Shown piece by piece: positions 18,371-30,300 of a stretch of 64,000 nt of DNA. The position numbers and the translations under genes were made by a program. The notes below the pieces were generated by a model. That model saw only the letters and a program-made list of their open reading frames with translations. It did no database searches and had not been told where the DNA came from. Numbering within the stretch: position 1 is the stretch's first letter; each line of letters begins with the position of its first letter. The stretch covers positions 434,001-498,000 of the forward strand of contig NC_090016.1 of the NCBI RefSeq assembly GCF_036417845.1. The letters are read 5' to 3'. Source of the DNA: Apteryx mantelli. Lineage: Eukaryota; Chordata; Aves; Apterygiformes; Apterygidae.

Positions 18371-21300
18371 AAGCCTTTCCTTATTCCTCCCTTTTAGCCC
18401 CTAAAAAGAAAGCAGGAGTTGCCTACTCCGAGGGGGAGCCATAAATGCAAGTGGAAGCCAAAAATGCAATGCGTTTGAGGGGGTTTGGGAAGCCTTTTGA
18501 ATGCTCTGATGAAATGAATGCATGCAAAAAACAACCCCCCCTTTGCTAGTTTTAGGGTGGGCTACGTGATTTGAGTGCAACATGCCCAGCTCCATGCCCA
18601 GCCTGGCCCGAGGTTCCTCAGTGGTGCAATTTCACCGTATGCACCTGGATGCCTTAATGCGCAGGAAAAATGTGCAGGAAAGATGCACAGGAAAGATGCA
18701 CCAACACACGACCCTTGCAAAATCTGGCCGTGTTCACTGTGGTGCCGGCTTAAAACATGGATTTGCAATGGGAGGCTTTGCAATTCCTCCCAGGTGCTGC
18801 AGGTGTTGCTGCACCACCTGGAAGGACGAGGGTGCCCGCATCGTTTCGGGCAGCCGGGTAAATACCCAGGCCCAAAATCACACTTCCATTAATTGCATTT
18901 CATGCAACTGTGCAGTGCAGGGGATGTTGCACCGGTGCAATGTGGTTGCATGCAATGCATGGTGCACTGAGCCTTTAAATGCCCTTTTTTCCCCCCACTT
19001 TCCTCCCCAAAACTTGTGGGGGGGTGTTAGCGGAGACGGGGTCCTTGTGGCCTCCTTCCTATTTAATAACCGTATTTGGGGGGGGGGGAAATCTGCCCCC
19101 AGATTAATTAAGCCTTTAACATTAACATTGAGCTGGCCTCCATCAGGGTTTTCCCTCGTGCAAAAATCTTGTGTTTAAATTAAGTAGGAACAGGCGGCTT
19201 TGGAGGGAAATATAGTTAATTATGGGCTGCCTGGAAAGCCTGAATTCAGGCAGGCAGGGAATAGGTTGGGCAGTTTTAGGTGCAAGCCAAAAAGGTAATA
19301 AATGCGAGAAAGCTCTGGGCAAGAAAAGGAGGGGAACGGCCCCGTTGCTGTGCAGACCTGCCCCCAAAACACAGCAAAAAGCTGGCAACGTCCCCCAAAT
19401 TCATCCTGGTGGGGGCAAATTTCCAACTTCGGCCCCAGGCGCATGGGAATGATGTTTTTTCCCACCTGGCCTTGTTCCCTGCCCTTTTTGCCCCAAATTA
19501 CTTGTTGCACCCCATGCTCCACATTAACCCCCCAAGCAGGTGCCGGAGGGTAATTTCGGGGTGCTTTTTGCAATCCTCGTTCAGCTCTCGTTATGCAAAC
19601 GGGCCAGAACAGACCTGAAAGCAGCAGCTGGCGCTCTCAGATTCGCGTCCTATTTTCGCCCTCATCTTCCCCTGAAACGGGGGAGAAAAGGCATTTTGAC
19701 CAAAACGCGCGGGTGCAAAGCGGCGGGGGAAGCTGCTACAAAGACGCCAGTGTCCAGCCCAAATAAAATCTAAATTACGGGAAAAATGCAAGGTGCAATT
19801 AACCCACCCCACACCAGGATTTTTTTTAGCCCCAAGATACGGTGTGACGCTCAAAAGTATTTTGCAAAAATGATTGCTTTGGCCAGGGAATAAACAGCTA
19901 AAGGCAGACATGTCCCATGTGCAGTGATTGCGCCAATAAATATATTGTGCTCGCCAAGCTATTAAATAGCAGATTTTGCAATATATCCTGTAGGGCCTCC
20001 GGCGCCTCCACTGTTGTGGCAATTGAATATGAACAGCTTGCAAAAAAAAACAAAAAAAAACAAAAAAAACTGCAAAATTTGCAGTGTGGAAAGAGAAAAA
20101 CGCGGGCACAAAGCGCAACATAAAGCCAGAAACCTAATTGCTGCAGGAGCCGGCGTTGCAGGGAGTGCAATAGGGTTGTCCAATTTAGGGGGGGTTCTGC
20201 CTAATTTCTGCACCCTCGGTGTGCTAAAATGATCATTTTCGCCGCCAGGCCGGGCCAAAGCAGCACTCACTTATTTTCAGGATTCTTTCTGCCGAAAATG
20301 CTCCTTTTTTTGGTTTTCCCTCCAAACACCTGAATTCAAATTTTCTGCGTTCTGGTAACTCGGAGGTGGCAGCAAGGGGGGTCGGGGGGGCCTTTCGCCA
20401 GCTGCTGCCCCCGAAAATGGCAGCTGCTTTCACCCAGGCCCCAATTAAAATATCCTTCCCGAAAGCAGGGGGCGGCAGGGGCAATTAGTGCTATTTCGGT
20501 TTTAGCAGGAATAATTTTCAGAGACGCTTGCAAAAATAAAAAAATCAAAATAAATCAAAATAAATAAATTAATAATAATAATATTAATAATAATAATAAA
20601 ACCCAAAACTGATAAAGAGGCAACATGCAACTTGCAATAGGGAAAATGGGTGATTTTATTTTTTGCATTTTTTTTTAAATAAATGTTGCAATTTCCGTGA
20701 TAATGCAGGGTAATATTAAGCTGTAGAAAAGCAGGTTTGGTGGGGATGAGAGGGGCTGGGAGACATTTTTTTTCAGGATGCAAAAGCTGTTGCAGGGAGC
20801 AAAGAGCGTGCAGCAAAGAAGGACACGGCACCTGTGATCCCCCCGTGTTCACTGAGGGTTTTGCAAAAATAACCCTTTTTTCACAAAAAACCCACCCTTT
20901 TTGGAAAAAAAAGAATTAAAATAAAATCTCGCTCTCTTGGCGTGCCTTGAGAAGAAAAAAAGTGAATTAAAACCCCATTTCTTCCCAGTGCACCTTGCAA
21001 AAAAAGCAAATTGGCAATGCTGTTCTTTTGCTCTACTTTACAAAAAATAAAAGCAAAGTGAAATCCCATTTTTCTGGGCCCCTCTTTTAATAATTAGAGT
21101 TTCTCTCTCTGCAAAGAGCCCCCCTTTGCCCCTGTTTGCAGGTGCCAGGGCCGTTTGTAGTGTGTGGGAACTGCCCCCCCCAGCAGCAGCAGCTTTTTCC
21201 CGTAAATCGCCTCAAAGCGCAAGTTTCCACCGCGGCCAAAAAAATAAATAAAAAGTAAATAAATAAAAAAAAATCCCCATTTCCCTCCAGGCTCCCCCTG

Positions 21301-21690
21301 ACTCATTTCTGCTCAAAACCGCTAACGGGCAGTTAATTTTAGCACCCCCCCCCCAGTTGCAAAATTAAAGATAATGGCGAAAATAATAATTTTTTTAAAA
21401 ATTGTGGACCCTGAATTCCAGCTTTTGGCACCATCTTACTTCCAAAAAAAAAAAGGAAAAAAAAAAAAAGCTTTCCTCCAAGCAATGCCCGGATTCGAGG
21501 AAAAATTATTGCAAAATTATTTGCAACCCCTAGTGCTAGCAGATTGCATGCTTTTTTTTTTTTTGACATAGCACTAAAAAGGAGCCGAACGCCCCTAGTT
21601 AAACCTAATTTTAACTAATTAACTAATGACCTAGTTAAACCTGTTTAGCAACCAGCCCCAGGGCAAAAGCACAGCCCAAATTTTGCAATT
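18371..21690. other. AT-rich intergenic sequence with many TGCAA/TTGCA words
   Basis: No coding gene is supported. There are poly-A/T runs (for example 20,040-20,075), an (AAT)n-type microsatellite at about 20,550-20,600, and a high density of TGCAA, TTGCA and GTGCA words. Open frames here are short and without domain character. Confidence 0.5.
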
Positions 21691-21764
21691 TGCTGCTAAT
21701 TCCCCACAAACCCGAGGTCACATCGACAGGCGAGGGCAGAACAGTTGCAAGCAGGTTTTGCAAC

Positions 21765-21985
21765 AGCACCTTATTGCAAAAGCAAGCCCCAAGCAGGGGC
21801 TAAAAGGTCGTTTTTATTGCACTAGAAACCCTAAGCAGCATTTTAAAGGTCACTTTTATACATGCTTTTTATTGCAATAAAAACCTCAAGCAAGGTTTTA
21901 AAGGTCGCTTATATATATATATGTGCTTCCTTATTGCAATAAAAGCCCTAAGCGGGGATTTAAAGGTCACTTCTGTATGCTTACA
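21765..21985 (+). repeat. Four-copy ~70-bp repeat with TTATTGCAATAA palindrome and AAAGGTCA
   Basis: Units share TTATTGCAATAAAA, an AACCCTAAGCAGG-like part, then TTTTAAAGGTCACTTxTAT. Copies begin near 21,765, 21,815, 21,865 and 21,930, and the first is most degenerate. Three or four copies contain AAAGGTCA or AAAGGTCG. Confidence 0.7.
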
Positions 21986-22577
21986 GCAAAGGAAAATACA
22001 TGTGGCAGGCAGACGAGCAGGCAGCAAAGACAAAATATTGCAAAGACAAAATATTGCATTTTTAAGCCATTTTTGCTTCGAAGCACGTTGGCCTCTGCAG
22101 TTAGCAATGTCGTCCGCCTCGCCAGCACGCATGTTTTTTAATTAAAAAAATAAGCTTAATTTGTTGCTGAAATAAAGCCGCACACCTGCCGCAGCAGCGC
22201 TGGCCCGCGCCCGGTATTTGCTTGCCGGCTTTTAAATAGATATATATTTTTTCTCTTTTCTCACAAAACATATTTTTCTGCAGCGCACGCGTTTCGGGGC
22301 GCCCGGCCAGCTGCTGCCGGGCCCCAACTTCCCGTTTCATCCGCCTGCAAATAGCAGAAGCCGAAACTGAAACTCGCATCTGCCAGGCAAAAACACGGGG
22401 GAAAAAAATTGTTTAATCGAGGCGCGTTTGGTGATGGGGAAAATTAACCCCGCGGCCTGCCACGAGGAACAGCCTTTTTGCACAAAAAGCTCCGGCATTA
22501 TGGTAAAAAATCCATGTTTAAATGGGCAAATTCGTACTTTAAAGCCAGATTAAACCCACTATATGGTAGGAGTTTGC

Positions 22578-22615
<38 letters not shown>

Positions 22616-22850
22616 TACACAACTGTATAATAAACAAAAAATATATATATATAAAAATGCATTTTATATACATATGCATGCACACATATAAAGTCATACA
22701 GAGGTATATAGCCTTAATATATCTTATGCTGAATTGCTCCTAAAATAGCACCTTGGAACACAATCAAAAATGGCAAATTTTGCCAGATTAAAACCTGGAA
22801 AAACGTGCCGGGAGGGTTTTGGAGGTGGTCCGAGGCGCCTTGGCTGCTTC
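21986..22850. other. AT-rich intergenic sequence with TA microsatellites
   Basis: A (TA)n run at about 22,580-22,612 and further TATA-rich stretches to 22,720. No gene seen. Confidence 0.5.
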
Positions 22851-23059
22851 CAGGGCATCCTCAGCCCCGTCCTTTGCCCCTTTGGGGTTTCCTGCATTGC
22901 ACACACACTCTGGTTCGGCATTGCACGCGCACCAGCTCTGCATGGCGCACACGCGCACCCCGGTTCAGCATTGCAGAGGAGCTGGTTGACGGCCAGGGTC
23001 CACCTCCTCCAAGCTCAAGGACGGTCCATCCCAACACGCAAGGCACGAGGATGAGCGAG

Positions 23060-23640
23060 GAGCTGTTATCGATCAGCCTTTAAAGGTCATGGCGATTGGC
23101 AGAAGGTCCTGAGGACCCACAGGGAGCAAACACCCCCCCGTCCTCAAGGAGGAGGATCTGGGGAGCTGCAGGCTCCACCTCCATCCTTGGGAAGGTGATG
23201 GAGCAGCTCACCCTGGATACCTTTTCCAGGGACATGGAGGTGATCGGGAGCGGTCAGCATGGCTCCACCAAGGGGAAACTGTGCTTGACCAACCTGACAA
23301 CCTTCGAGGAGGGGGTGACTGCCTTGGTGGATGAGGGCGGATCATCATTCAGCTGGAGACCAGTGACCAGGGGTGGACCGAGGTCCAACATCTCCATTAA
23401 GGCCCTGGGTGATGGGACTGATGCAACTTTGCTGAGGATAAGGAGCTTGGGAGGAGCAGTGGATGCACCAGAAGGTGCAGAGGGACCTCAAGGGGCTGGA
23501 GAGACGAGCAGGGAGGACCTTCGTGAAGGTCCACCAAGGGAAATGCCAAGCCCTGCGCTGAGGGAAGACCAACCCCCCCACACTTGGAAGTGTTGTGGAG
23601 TCTGCGTCCTTGGAGATACCCAACGCCCAACTGCACGAGG
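23060..23640 (+). mobile_element. CR1 LINE fragment g
   Basis: The + frame reads STSILGKVMEQLTLDTFSRD, GQHGSTKGKLCLTNLTTFEE and GVTALVDEGG, matching CR1 RT. The last ~200 bp resemble the CR1 stretch with RDLKGLERRAG-like sense. Diverged and broken, and independent of the array copies. Confidence 0.75.
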
Positions 23641-23884
23641 TCCTGGGCAACCTGCTCCAGGCTTTATCTGCAGCTGCCGTGAGCCATCTTCAGCGCTGGT
23701 TCTCCCATTTGCCCCAAATCTGCCCTTTTCGCCCCCCAGAAGCCCCCGTCCCGGGTTGTAGGGCCAGGATCCCTGGTGGCTCACAGTTATCTCCTCCGAG
23801 TATCTAAATAGAAGATGAGAAAACCTCCTTCACCACCTAGCAGGTGCCTAGGAGACGTCAGCCTCATTGCATCCTACCGGGGCC

Positions 23885-24130
23885 TGCAGCACACGTATTT
23901 ATATATATTTATATATATATATATATGTATATACACACAGTATCACATTGCATTTATTTTTGCATCCAGGCAGGATTGCATTGCAAGTATTTTTTGCATC
24001 GATACAGGATTGCATTTTAATTTATTTATGTATCTCTACAAGATTATATTGCATTTAGGTTTGTATCTATACAAGGTCGCATTGCAATATGTCTTTGTAT
24101 ATCTCTACAGGATTGCATTGCATTTCTGTT
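23885..24130 (+). repeat. TA microsatellite followed by ~40-bp TTGCATTT repeat
   Basis: After a (TA)n run at 23,897-23,935, a degenerate unit of about 40 bp (ATTGCATTTxxxTTTGTATCTATACAGGATTGC sense) repeats about five times to 24,130. Confidence 0.65.
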
Positions 24131-24309
24131 TACATATATGTGCGTGTGCATGTCTATACGTGTCAAACCATACGTTGGCGTTTGCAGCACAGAAACCCGG
24201 CCCGAAATGGGATGCGCTACGGCTGCTTGTTTGGGTTTTTTTGCCCGAAAGCCCAAATTTGGCGGCGTTTGCTGCCCCCTCCTGGTTATCGCATCTCGCC
24301 TGGGGCTTC

Positions 24310-24860
24310 GGGGGGCGCTGGGCCATACTGGGACTTACTGGTGGGCCCCCAGTTCCCCCCAGGCCCTACAACAGGGTTGGTCTGGGCAGACTGGGGGGCA
24401 CTGGGCCATACTGGGAGGCACTGGGGGTCCAGACTAGGGCCACTGGGCCATACTGGGGGGCACTGGGCCGTACTGGGCGGCACCAGCTGCCCTGCCTAGA
24501 GGCACTGGGACATACTGGGGGCACTGGGACATACTGGGGGCACTGGGCCATAATGGGGGGCACTGGGGGTCCAGACTAGGGCCACTGGGCCATACTGGGG
24601 GGCATTGGGCCGTACTGGGCGGCACCAGTTGCCCTGCCTAGAGGCCCTGGGCCATACTGGGGGCCCTGGGCCATAATGGGGGGCACTGGGGGTCCAGACT
24701 AGGGCCACTGGGCTATACTGGGGGGCACTGGGCCATAACGGGGGGGCACCAGCTGCCCTGCCTAGAGGCACTGGGACATACTGGGGGGCACTGGGACATA
24801 CTGGGCAGCACTAGCTACCCTGCCTAGAGGCACTGGGACATACTGGCGGCACAAGGCGCC
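24310..24860 (+). repeat. ACTGGG minisatellite with higher-order structure
   Basis: The core GGGCACTGGGCCATACTGGG repeats about 20 times. A longer unit of about 110 bp that includes GGGGTCCAGACTAGGGCCAC and CAGCTGCCCTGCCTAGAGGC recurs three to four times. The strong reading frames on both strands arise only from the repeat. Confidence 0.85.
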
Positions 24861-24879
24861 CCCCCCCCGGCCTCGCTGC

Positions 24880-25760
24880 TCCTCCGCCGTCGCCCCGGGC
24901 CGGCCACGCCGCCCGGAAATGGGCGGAGCCCAGGTGGTTACAAGGCGGAAGGGGGCGTGGCCTGGGGCGGGTCTATGAATGGGACCGGACCCGCCGCTGA
25001 TACCGGCCATTGTGACGTCGATGGGAACAGGTAGGGGCATGCTAATGAGGCGGGGGCGCCGTGCAAAGGTGGCGGCGGGGGGGCCCGTGCTCTCTGTCGC
25101 GATACCGCGGGCTCTATTACGATAACAGCGCTTATACCCATGGGGTGGTGGCGTTGGCGCGTTGCGGGGAGGGGGGCGCGCTGTCGCGGTATCGGCGCTG
25201 TCACGATAGCCCCGCACCGAGAGCGCGTAACAGGCTAGCGGGTGGGTAAGCTCGCTTTTTAATCTGCCTAGCAACGCCCGCCGCCTCGGCGCTGATTGGC
25301 TCGGAGGAGGCCGGGGGGCGTGGCGGCGCTCAGCACTGAGCGCATGCGCCGCTGGAGAGGGCTTCCCCCCCTCCCGCTCGGCTTGCGTGCATGAGGTTGG
25401 GTGAGCGCGCTTGCGCACGGACGCTGGGGGGGGGGCGGTGTCCCGGAAGTGCTCCTTTCCCTAGCAACCGCGGGGTGTCCCTTAGCAACCTGTGTGGTCT
25501 GGCCTCCCGCGGCGGGGCCTGGTGGCCCGGGGGGGGCCCCGGGGGTGACTGCGGCCTCTCTGCGTCCCCCCCTTGGGGTCCCTAAGGGGGGGGACACGAG
25601 GTCCCTGTGTCCCCCCGGCAGCCGTGGGTTTTTTTCCCTAGCAACCGTGGGTTTTTCCCTAGCAACCATAGGCCTCTTCCCCCCCCTCCCGCCCCCCAGC
25701 AAGGCCCATGCAGCCATGGAGGCCCCAGAGCAGCCCCAGGTCCCTCCTCGTTACCTCCCC
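24880..25760. promoter_or_regulatory. CpG-rich block, possible promoter of unknown direction
   Basis: Dense CpG after the minisatellite. It includes near-repeats GTCGCGATACCGCGG (25,097) and GTCGCGGTATCGGCG (25,182), and five CTAGCAAC or TTAGCAAC elements (about 25,268, 25,462, 25,483, 25,638, 25,660) that fit RFX half-sites. No attached exon could be recognised. It might serve SALL2 or an unannotated transcript. Confidence 0.45.
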
Positions 25761-27337
25761 CCCCCCACGGGGCCCGCGTCTGGCGGGGGGTGAGGGAGGG
25801 CCTAGGCGTCCGGGGGGGCCCAGGCATCCGGCTCCCCCCCCCCCACGACCCCCTCGGCAGGCGCCATCTCTCGCAGCTGGAGCAGCAGCTCCCGCTCTGC
25901 CAGGGAACAGAAAAAACACAACAAATTTGAAGAAAAAAAGTGGGAAAAAACGGGGGAAAAAAAGTGGGAAAACAACCCCAATATTTGCTTTTTCCTGCCT
26001 CAGAGCGCAGCCAGATGCCTCCCGCTGACTCTGCTGCCCCGGCCTGCCCCCACTATTTATTTTCCTTGTGGCAAAGGGACTAAAAACACCTGATTATCCC
26101 TTTTTTTTCCCGCCCCTTTTCCACCCACCACGACAAGGGTGGCAACCCCACTTCATTTTTTCCTAAAAACGGGCTTTTTCCAGCTCTTCTGCTGGGTGGC
26201 AGAAGCAGGAGGGGGCAAATTCCCCCCCCAACCACCCTGTTCCTGGAGGGGCACAAAAACCCTTTAAATATGCATTTTGGGGGGGCTCTTCTTACCTATT
26301 CCCCACTTTTTTCGCATTTATTTCTGCCTGTCACAGGGATTGGGGGGCGGCAGCTCAGAAATGTGAAATTTGCCCCGTTTTGGAGCCGCCTTTGCACCGC
26401 GCCATTGCCTGCTTGTGCAGGCACTTGCTGCTGGGCAATAAATTGATTTTTTAATTTTTTTTTTTGCTTTTTTCTCACTTTTTTCTTACTTTTTCCCCAG
26501 GAGGCTGGCAGACGGCTGCAGAGCTGTTTTGCAGGACGGAGGCGGCCGGCGCGACGCCCCCCTTCCCCCCGCCGGCGGCCTCGGCGAAAAGCTCTGCTTT
26601 CCTCCTTTTTTTTTCTCTCTTTTTTTTGTTTTTAATGCTTTTTGTGTTTTTTTTTTTTTTTCCCCCCACATTGTGCCCGGTCCTCATTAGCATTCGCCCC
26701 GCGCCGGCCTGCTTTTGTGCCGCGCCGGGGAGGTTGGGAGGCCGCCGAGGCACTGGGGTCCCCTTTCGGGGGGGAATAAACCAAGGAAATTCTCCTCTTT
26801 AAGAATATATCTATATTTTTTTGCATTGCAAAAAAAAAAAAAAAAGGCATTTGCACCCCCTCCCTGAAAAAAAAGCCTCCTGGCGCAAAAGCGATTTGCA
26901 AAATAAGTCCCCAAAAATAGTTAAAAAAAAAACAACTTGTATCAGGTGTGGGCACAGCAGGTTGCTTCTATTTATTTATTTATTTCCCCTTTTTTGCACC
27001 TAAAATGCAACAGGTTAGGTTGCACTTTTTTTTGTTTTGGGGGGGGTTTTGCTTTTGCTTTTTTTTTTTGCACCAAAATGCTCAAGTTTTGCCCCAGCGC
27101 AGGGTGTTCCCCCCCCCCCCAACCCCCCAAGCCGGGCGGGAAGGGGTTAAAGGCTTTTTGCCCACCCTGAGTGTGCACAAAAGAGGAGCAAAAAAAAAGA
27201 AAGTGCAGCAAGATTAGGACTTTTTTTTTCTTTTTTTGAGGGGAAAAAAGAAAAATAAAAGGGGGGGAAGTGCGCCACCGCCGGACGGACGGACGCGGGG
27301 GGGAACGGGGGGGACAGGGGCGTCCCCCCGTGCGGGG
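25761..27337. other. SALL2 upstream region, homopolymer-rich
   Basis: Many runs of T, A, C and G; pyrimidine-rich at 26,440-26,690. The composition turns GC-rich again close to SALL2 exon 1. No other gene is visible. Confidence 0.5.
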
Positions 27338-30300
27338 ATGCCGCGCCGCAAGCAGCGCCGGCCGCAGCAGCTCGTCTCCCTGGCCGCCGAGCACGGTGGG
27401 TGCCCCCCCTCGAGGAAGAGGAGGGGGAGGATGAAGGGGCAATTGGGAGGGGGAAACTTGCAGGATTTGGGGGGGGGCGGGGGTTGCACTGTTTTTTTCC
27501 CCATCTTAACTTTTGCAAAGGCGGCGTTTCCCCCCCTGCCCCCCCCCGGCCCGGGGGTGGGTTGTGAACTTCGCGGTGCCCCCCTTTGCTGGGGGGGGGG
27601 GGGTTCCCCTGTTTTGACCCAAAACCGACCGCCCTCCCCAGGGCAAAGTGGCCCCCCCTCAGGGAGAGGGGCCCTGCCCCGGTGCAGTATCTGCGTGCAA
27701 TGCTTGCATGCAGGATTTGTGCGCAGTATCCATGTGCAACGCTTGCATGCAGCACCTGTGTGCAATGCTTGTGTGCAATATCTGCATACGACGCTTGCAT
27801 ACAGGATCTGTGCGCAATATCTGTGCGCAATATCCTCGTGCAACGCTTGCATGCAGCATTCATGCGCAATATCTGCGTGACTCTTGCATGCAGCGCCTGC
27901 ATGCAATGCTTGCGTGCAATGTCTGCGTGCAAAAGTCACATGCAGTGTCTGCGTGCACTGGTGGCGTATGATATCTGCGTGCAACGCTTGTGTGCAGCGT
28001 CTGCGTGTGGTGCTTGCGTGCAGTATCCACCTGCAATATCCACATGCAACGCTTGCACGCAGCATCTACGCACAGCGCTTGCGTGCAACATCTGTGAGCA
28101 GCGCCTGCACGCAGTATCCGTGCATTGCGCTCACGTGCAGCATCCACCCTCGCACACGGGGGGGGGGGCAGACGTGGCTTTTCGGGCCCCCTCTGCCCCC
28201 GCTCCTTGGCCTTTCTCCCCGGCCCCCTTGCGCCGCAGCCTTGGTTTCGCCCCCCCTTTGCATCGCGGCTCGGTGTCTTTGTAGCCGTGCACCCCGAAGG
28301 GATCACTTTGTGCATCACGGCTTGGGGACCCCCCCATTGTATTAAGACTTGGGGTCCCCCCCACAATTGCATCATAGCACAGGGACCCCCCCCATTGTAT
28401 TAAGACTTGGGGTCCTCCCCCAATTGCATCACACCTTAGGGACCCCCCCTCGATTGCATCACAGCCCGGGGACCCCCCCCTCAATTGCATCATCGCACAG
28501 GGACCCCCCCATTGCATCATCGCACAGGGACCCCCCCCTTGATTACATCATAGTCTGGGACCCCCCCCCGATTGCATCATGGCTCGGGGACGCCCCCCCC
28601 CCCATCCCCTCCGGACACCAGAGGTCCCTGCAGCCGCCGCATCCGCCCGCGTCTCCTCCTCTTCCTCCTCTTCCTCCTGGAGCCGCCACCGCGGGACCGG
28701 CCATGGCCGAGCTGGGAGGTGCGGGACCCCCCCACCCTGGACGGACAGACGGACACCGCCCCCCCCTTTCCTGGGGGCTCCTCCGTCCGTCTGTCTATCC
28801 TTCGGGTCCCTCCATCCCCGCGTCCGTCCTGCCCTCTGGCTCCGGGTCCCTGCATCCGTCCTCCATGTCCCTGCATCCATCCGGCCCTGCCTGCGTCTGT
28901 CTGTCCTTCCCTCCATCCCTCTGTCCGTTCTTCCCTCTGGCTCCAGGTCTCCCCGTCCATCCATCCAACCCCACTGGCATCCCATCCGCACGTCTGTCTG
29001 TCCTTCCCTCCATCCCTGCGTCCGTCCTTCCGGCTCCAGGTCTCTCCGTCCATCCGGCCCTGCCTGCATCCGTCCCTCCATCCCCATGTCCGTCCATCTG
29101 TCCTTCCCTCCATCCCTGTGTCTGTCCTTCCGTCTCCGGGTCTCTCCGTTCACCTGGCCGTGTCTGCATCCATCCCTCCATCCCCACTTCCCTCCGTCCT
29201 TCCCTCCATCTGCAGGTGTCCATCCATCCTTCCCTCTGTCTCTGGGTCTCCCCATCCATCTGTCCATCCCTGCCAGCATCCCGTCCCTGCGTCTGTCCGT
29301 CCTTCCCTCCATCTCCAGGTGTCTCCATCCATCTGGCCCTGCCTGCATCCGTCCCTCCGTCCCCGCCTCTGTCCGTCCTTCCCTCCATCCCTGTGTCCCT
29401 CTGTTCTTCCCTCCATCTCCGGGTCTCCCCATCCATCCGTCCATCCCCACCAGCATCCCGTCCCCGCATCCGTCTGTCCTTCCCTCCATCTCCAGGTCTC
29501 TCCATCCGACCATGTCTGCATCTGTCCCTCTGACCCCACGTCCATCCGTCCTTCCCTCCATCCCTGGGTCTCTCCATCCATCCGACCCTGCCTGCATCTG
29601 TCCCTCTGACCCCACATCCATCCGTCCTTCCCTCCATCTCCGGGTCTCTCCATCCATCCAGCCGTGTCTGCATCCGTTCCTCCATCCCTGCCTCCATCCG
29701 TCCTTCCCTCCGGATCTCCCCATCCATCCGTCCATCCCCAAGGCTCATCCATCCATCCGTCCATCTGGGCGGGAGGGAAACCCCCCCCTTGATTTCTGAG
29801 CACGGGGAGCAGATTTTGGGGCCGGACAGCAGCTGATTTGGCCAATTCTCACCCCACAGGCTCCCCGGCTGCCGCTGCCGCTGCTCCTTCCTCCTCCTCG
29901 GAGCCACCGGGGATGGATGCGGAGCCGCCGCTGCCGCCGCCGCTGCCGGCGCTGGACATCCCGCTGCTGCTGGAGGAGCTGCGGGTGCTGCAGCAGCGGC
30001 AGCTCCACCAGCTGCAGCTCACGGAGGAGATCTGCCGCCAGGTGCTGCTGCTGGGCGCCCCGGCGGCCCCCAAAACTGCCGCCCCCGCCCTCTTCGCCGC
30101 CCCCAAAGCCGAACCGCCCCGGACCCCTGCATCTGGGCTGCCCCCCAAGCCCGCCTTCTTCCACCTCTACCGCCCTTGGGGGGCCAAAGCCGAGGTGGTG
30201 CCACCACCAACAGTGGTGGGACCGGCGGTGGTGGGACCGGCGGTGGTGGGACCAGCGGTGGTGGGCCGGGAGGTCTCTCTGCGGCCCCGCAACGAGGCGG

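Larger units (their letters stand above)
27396..29859 (+). other. SALL2 intron 1, filled with minisatellites
   Basis: Holds the TGCATGCA-type array, the GGGACCCCCC array, a possible alternative first exon and a long CCATCC/TTCCCTCC array, each listed separately. Confidence 0.8.

Noticed and set aside
18582-19178. 198-codon + strand open frame
   Set aside because: No recognisable domain, no splice or promoter context, and it runs through low-complexity sequence.
25036-25050. CATGCTAAT, complementary to U6 and close to an octamer
   Set aside because: Only nine bases match, no C/D boxes or stem nearby, and no V segment follows. Probably chance.
27236-28065. Cys/His/Thr-rich frames on both strands resembling metallothionein-like proteins
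   Set aside because: Products of the TGCATGCA minisatellite, present in all frames.
27680-28140. Regular short repeats that might suggest a CRISPR array
   Set aside because: There are no unique spacers, and the sequence is clearly vertebrate. It is a minisatellite.
28349-29907. Open frames of about 350-400 codons on both strands
   Set aside because: They are the CCATCC/TTCCCTCC minisatellite read in several frames. No domains, and the same length on both strands.
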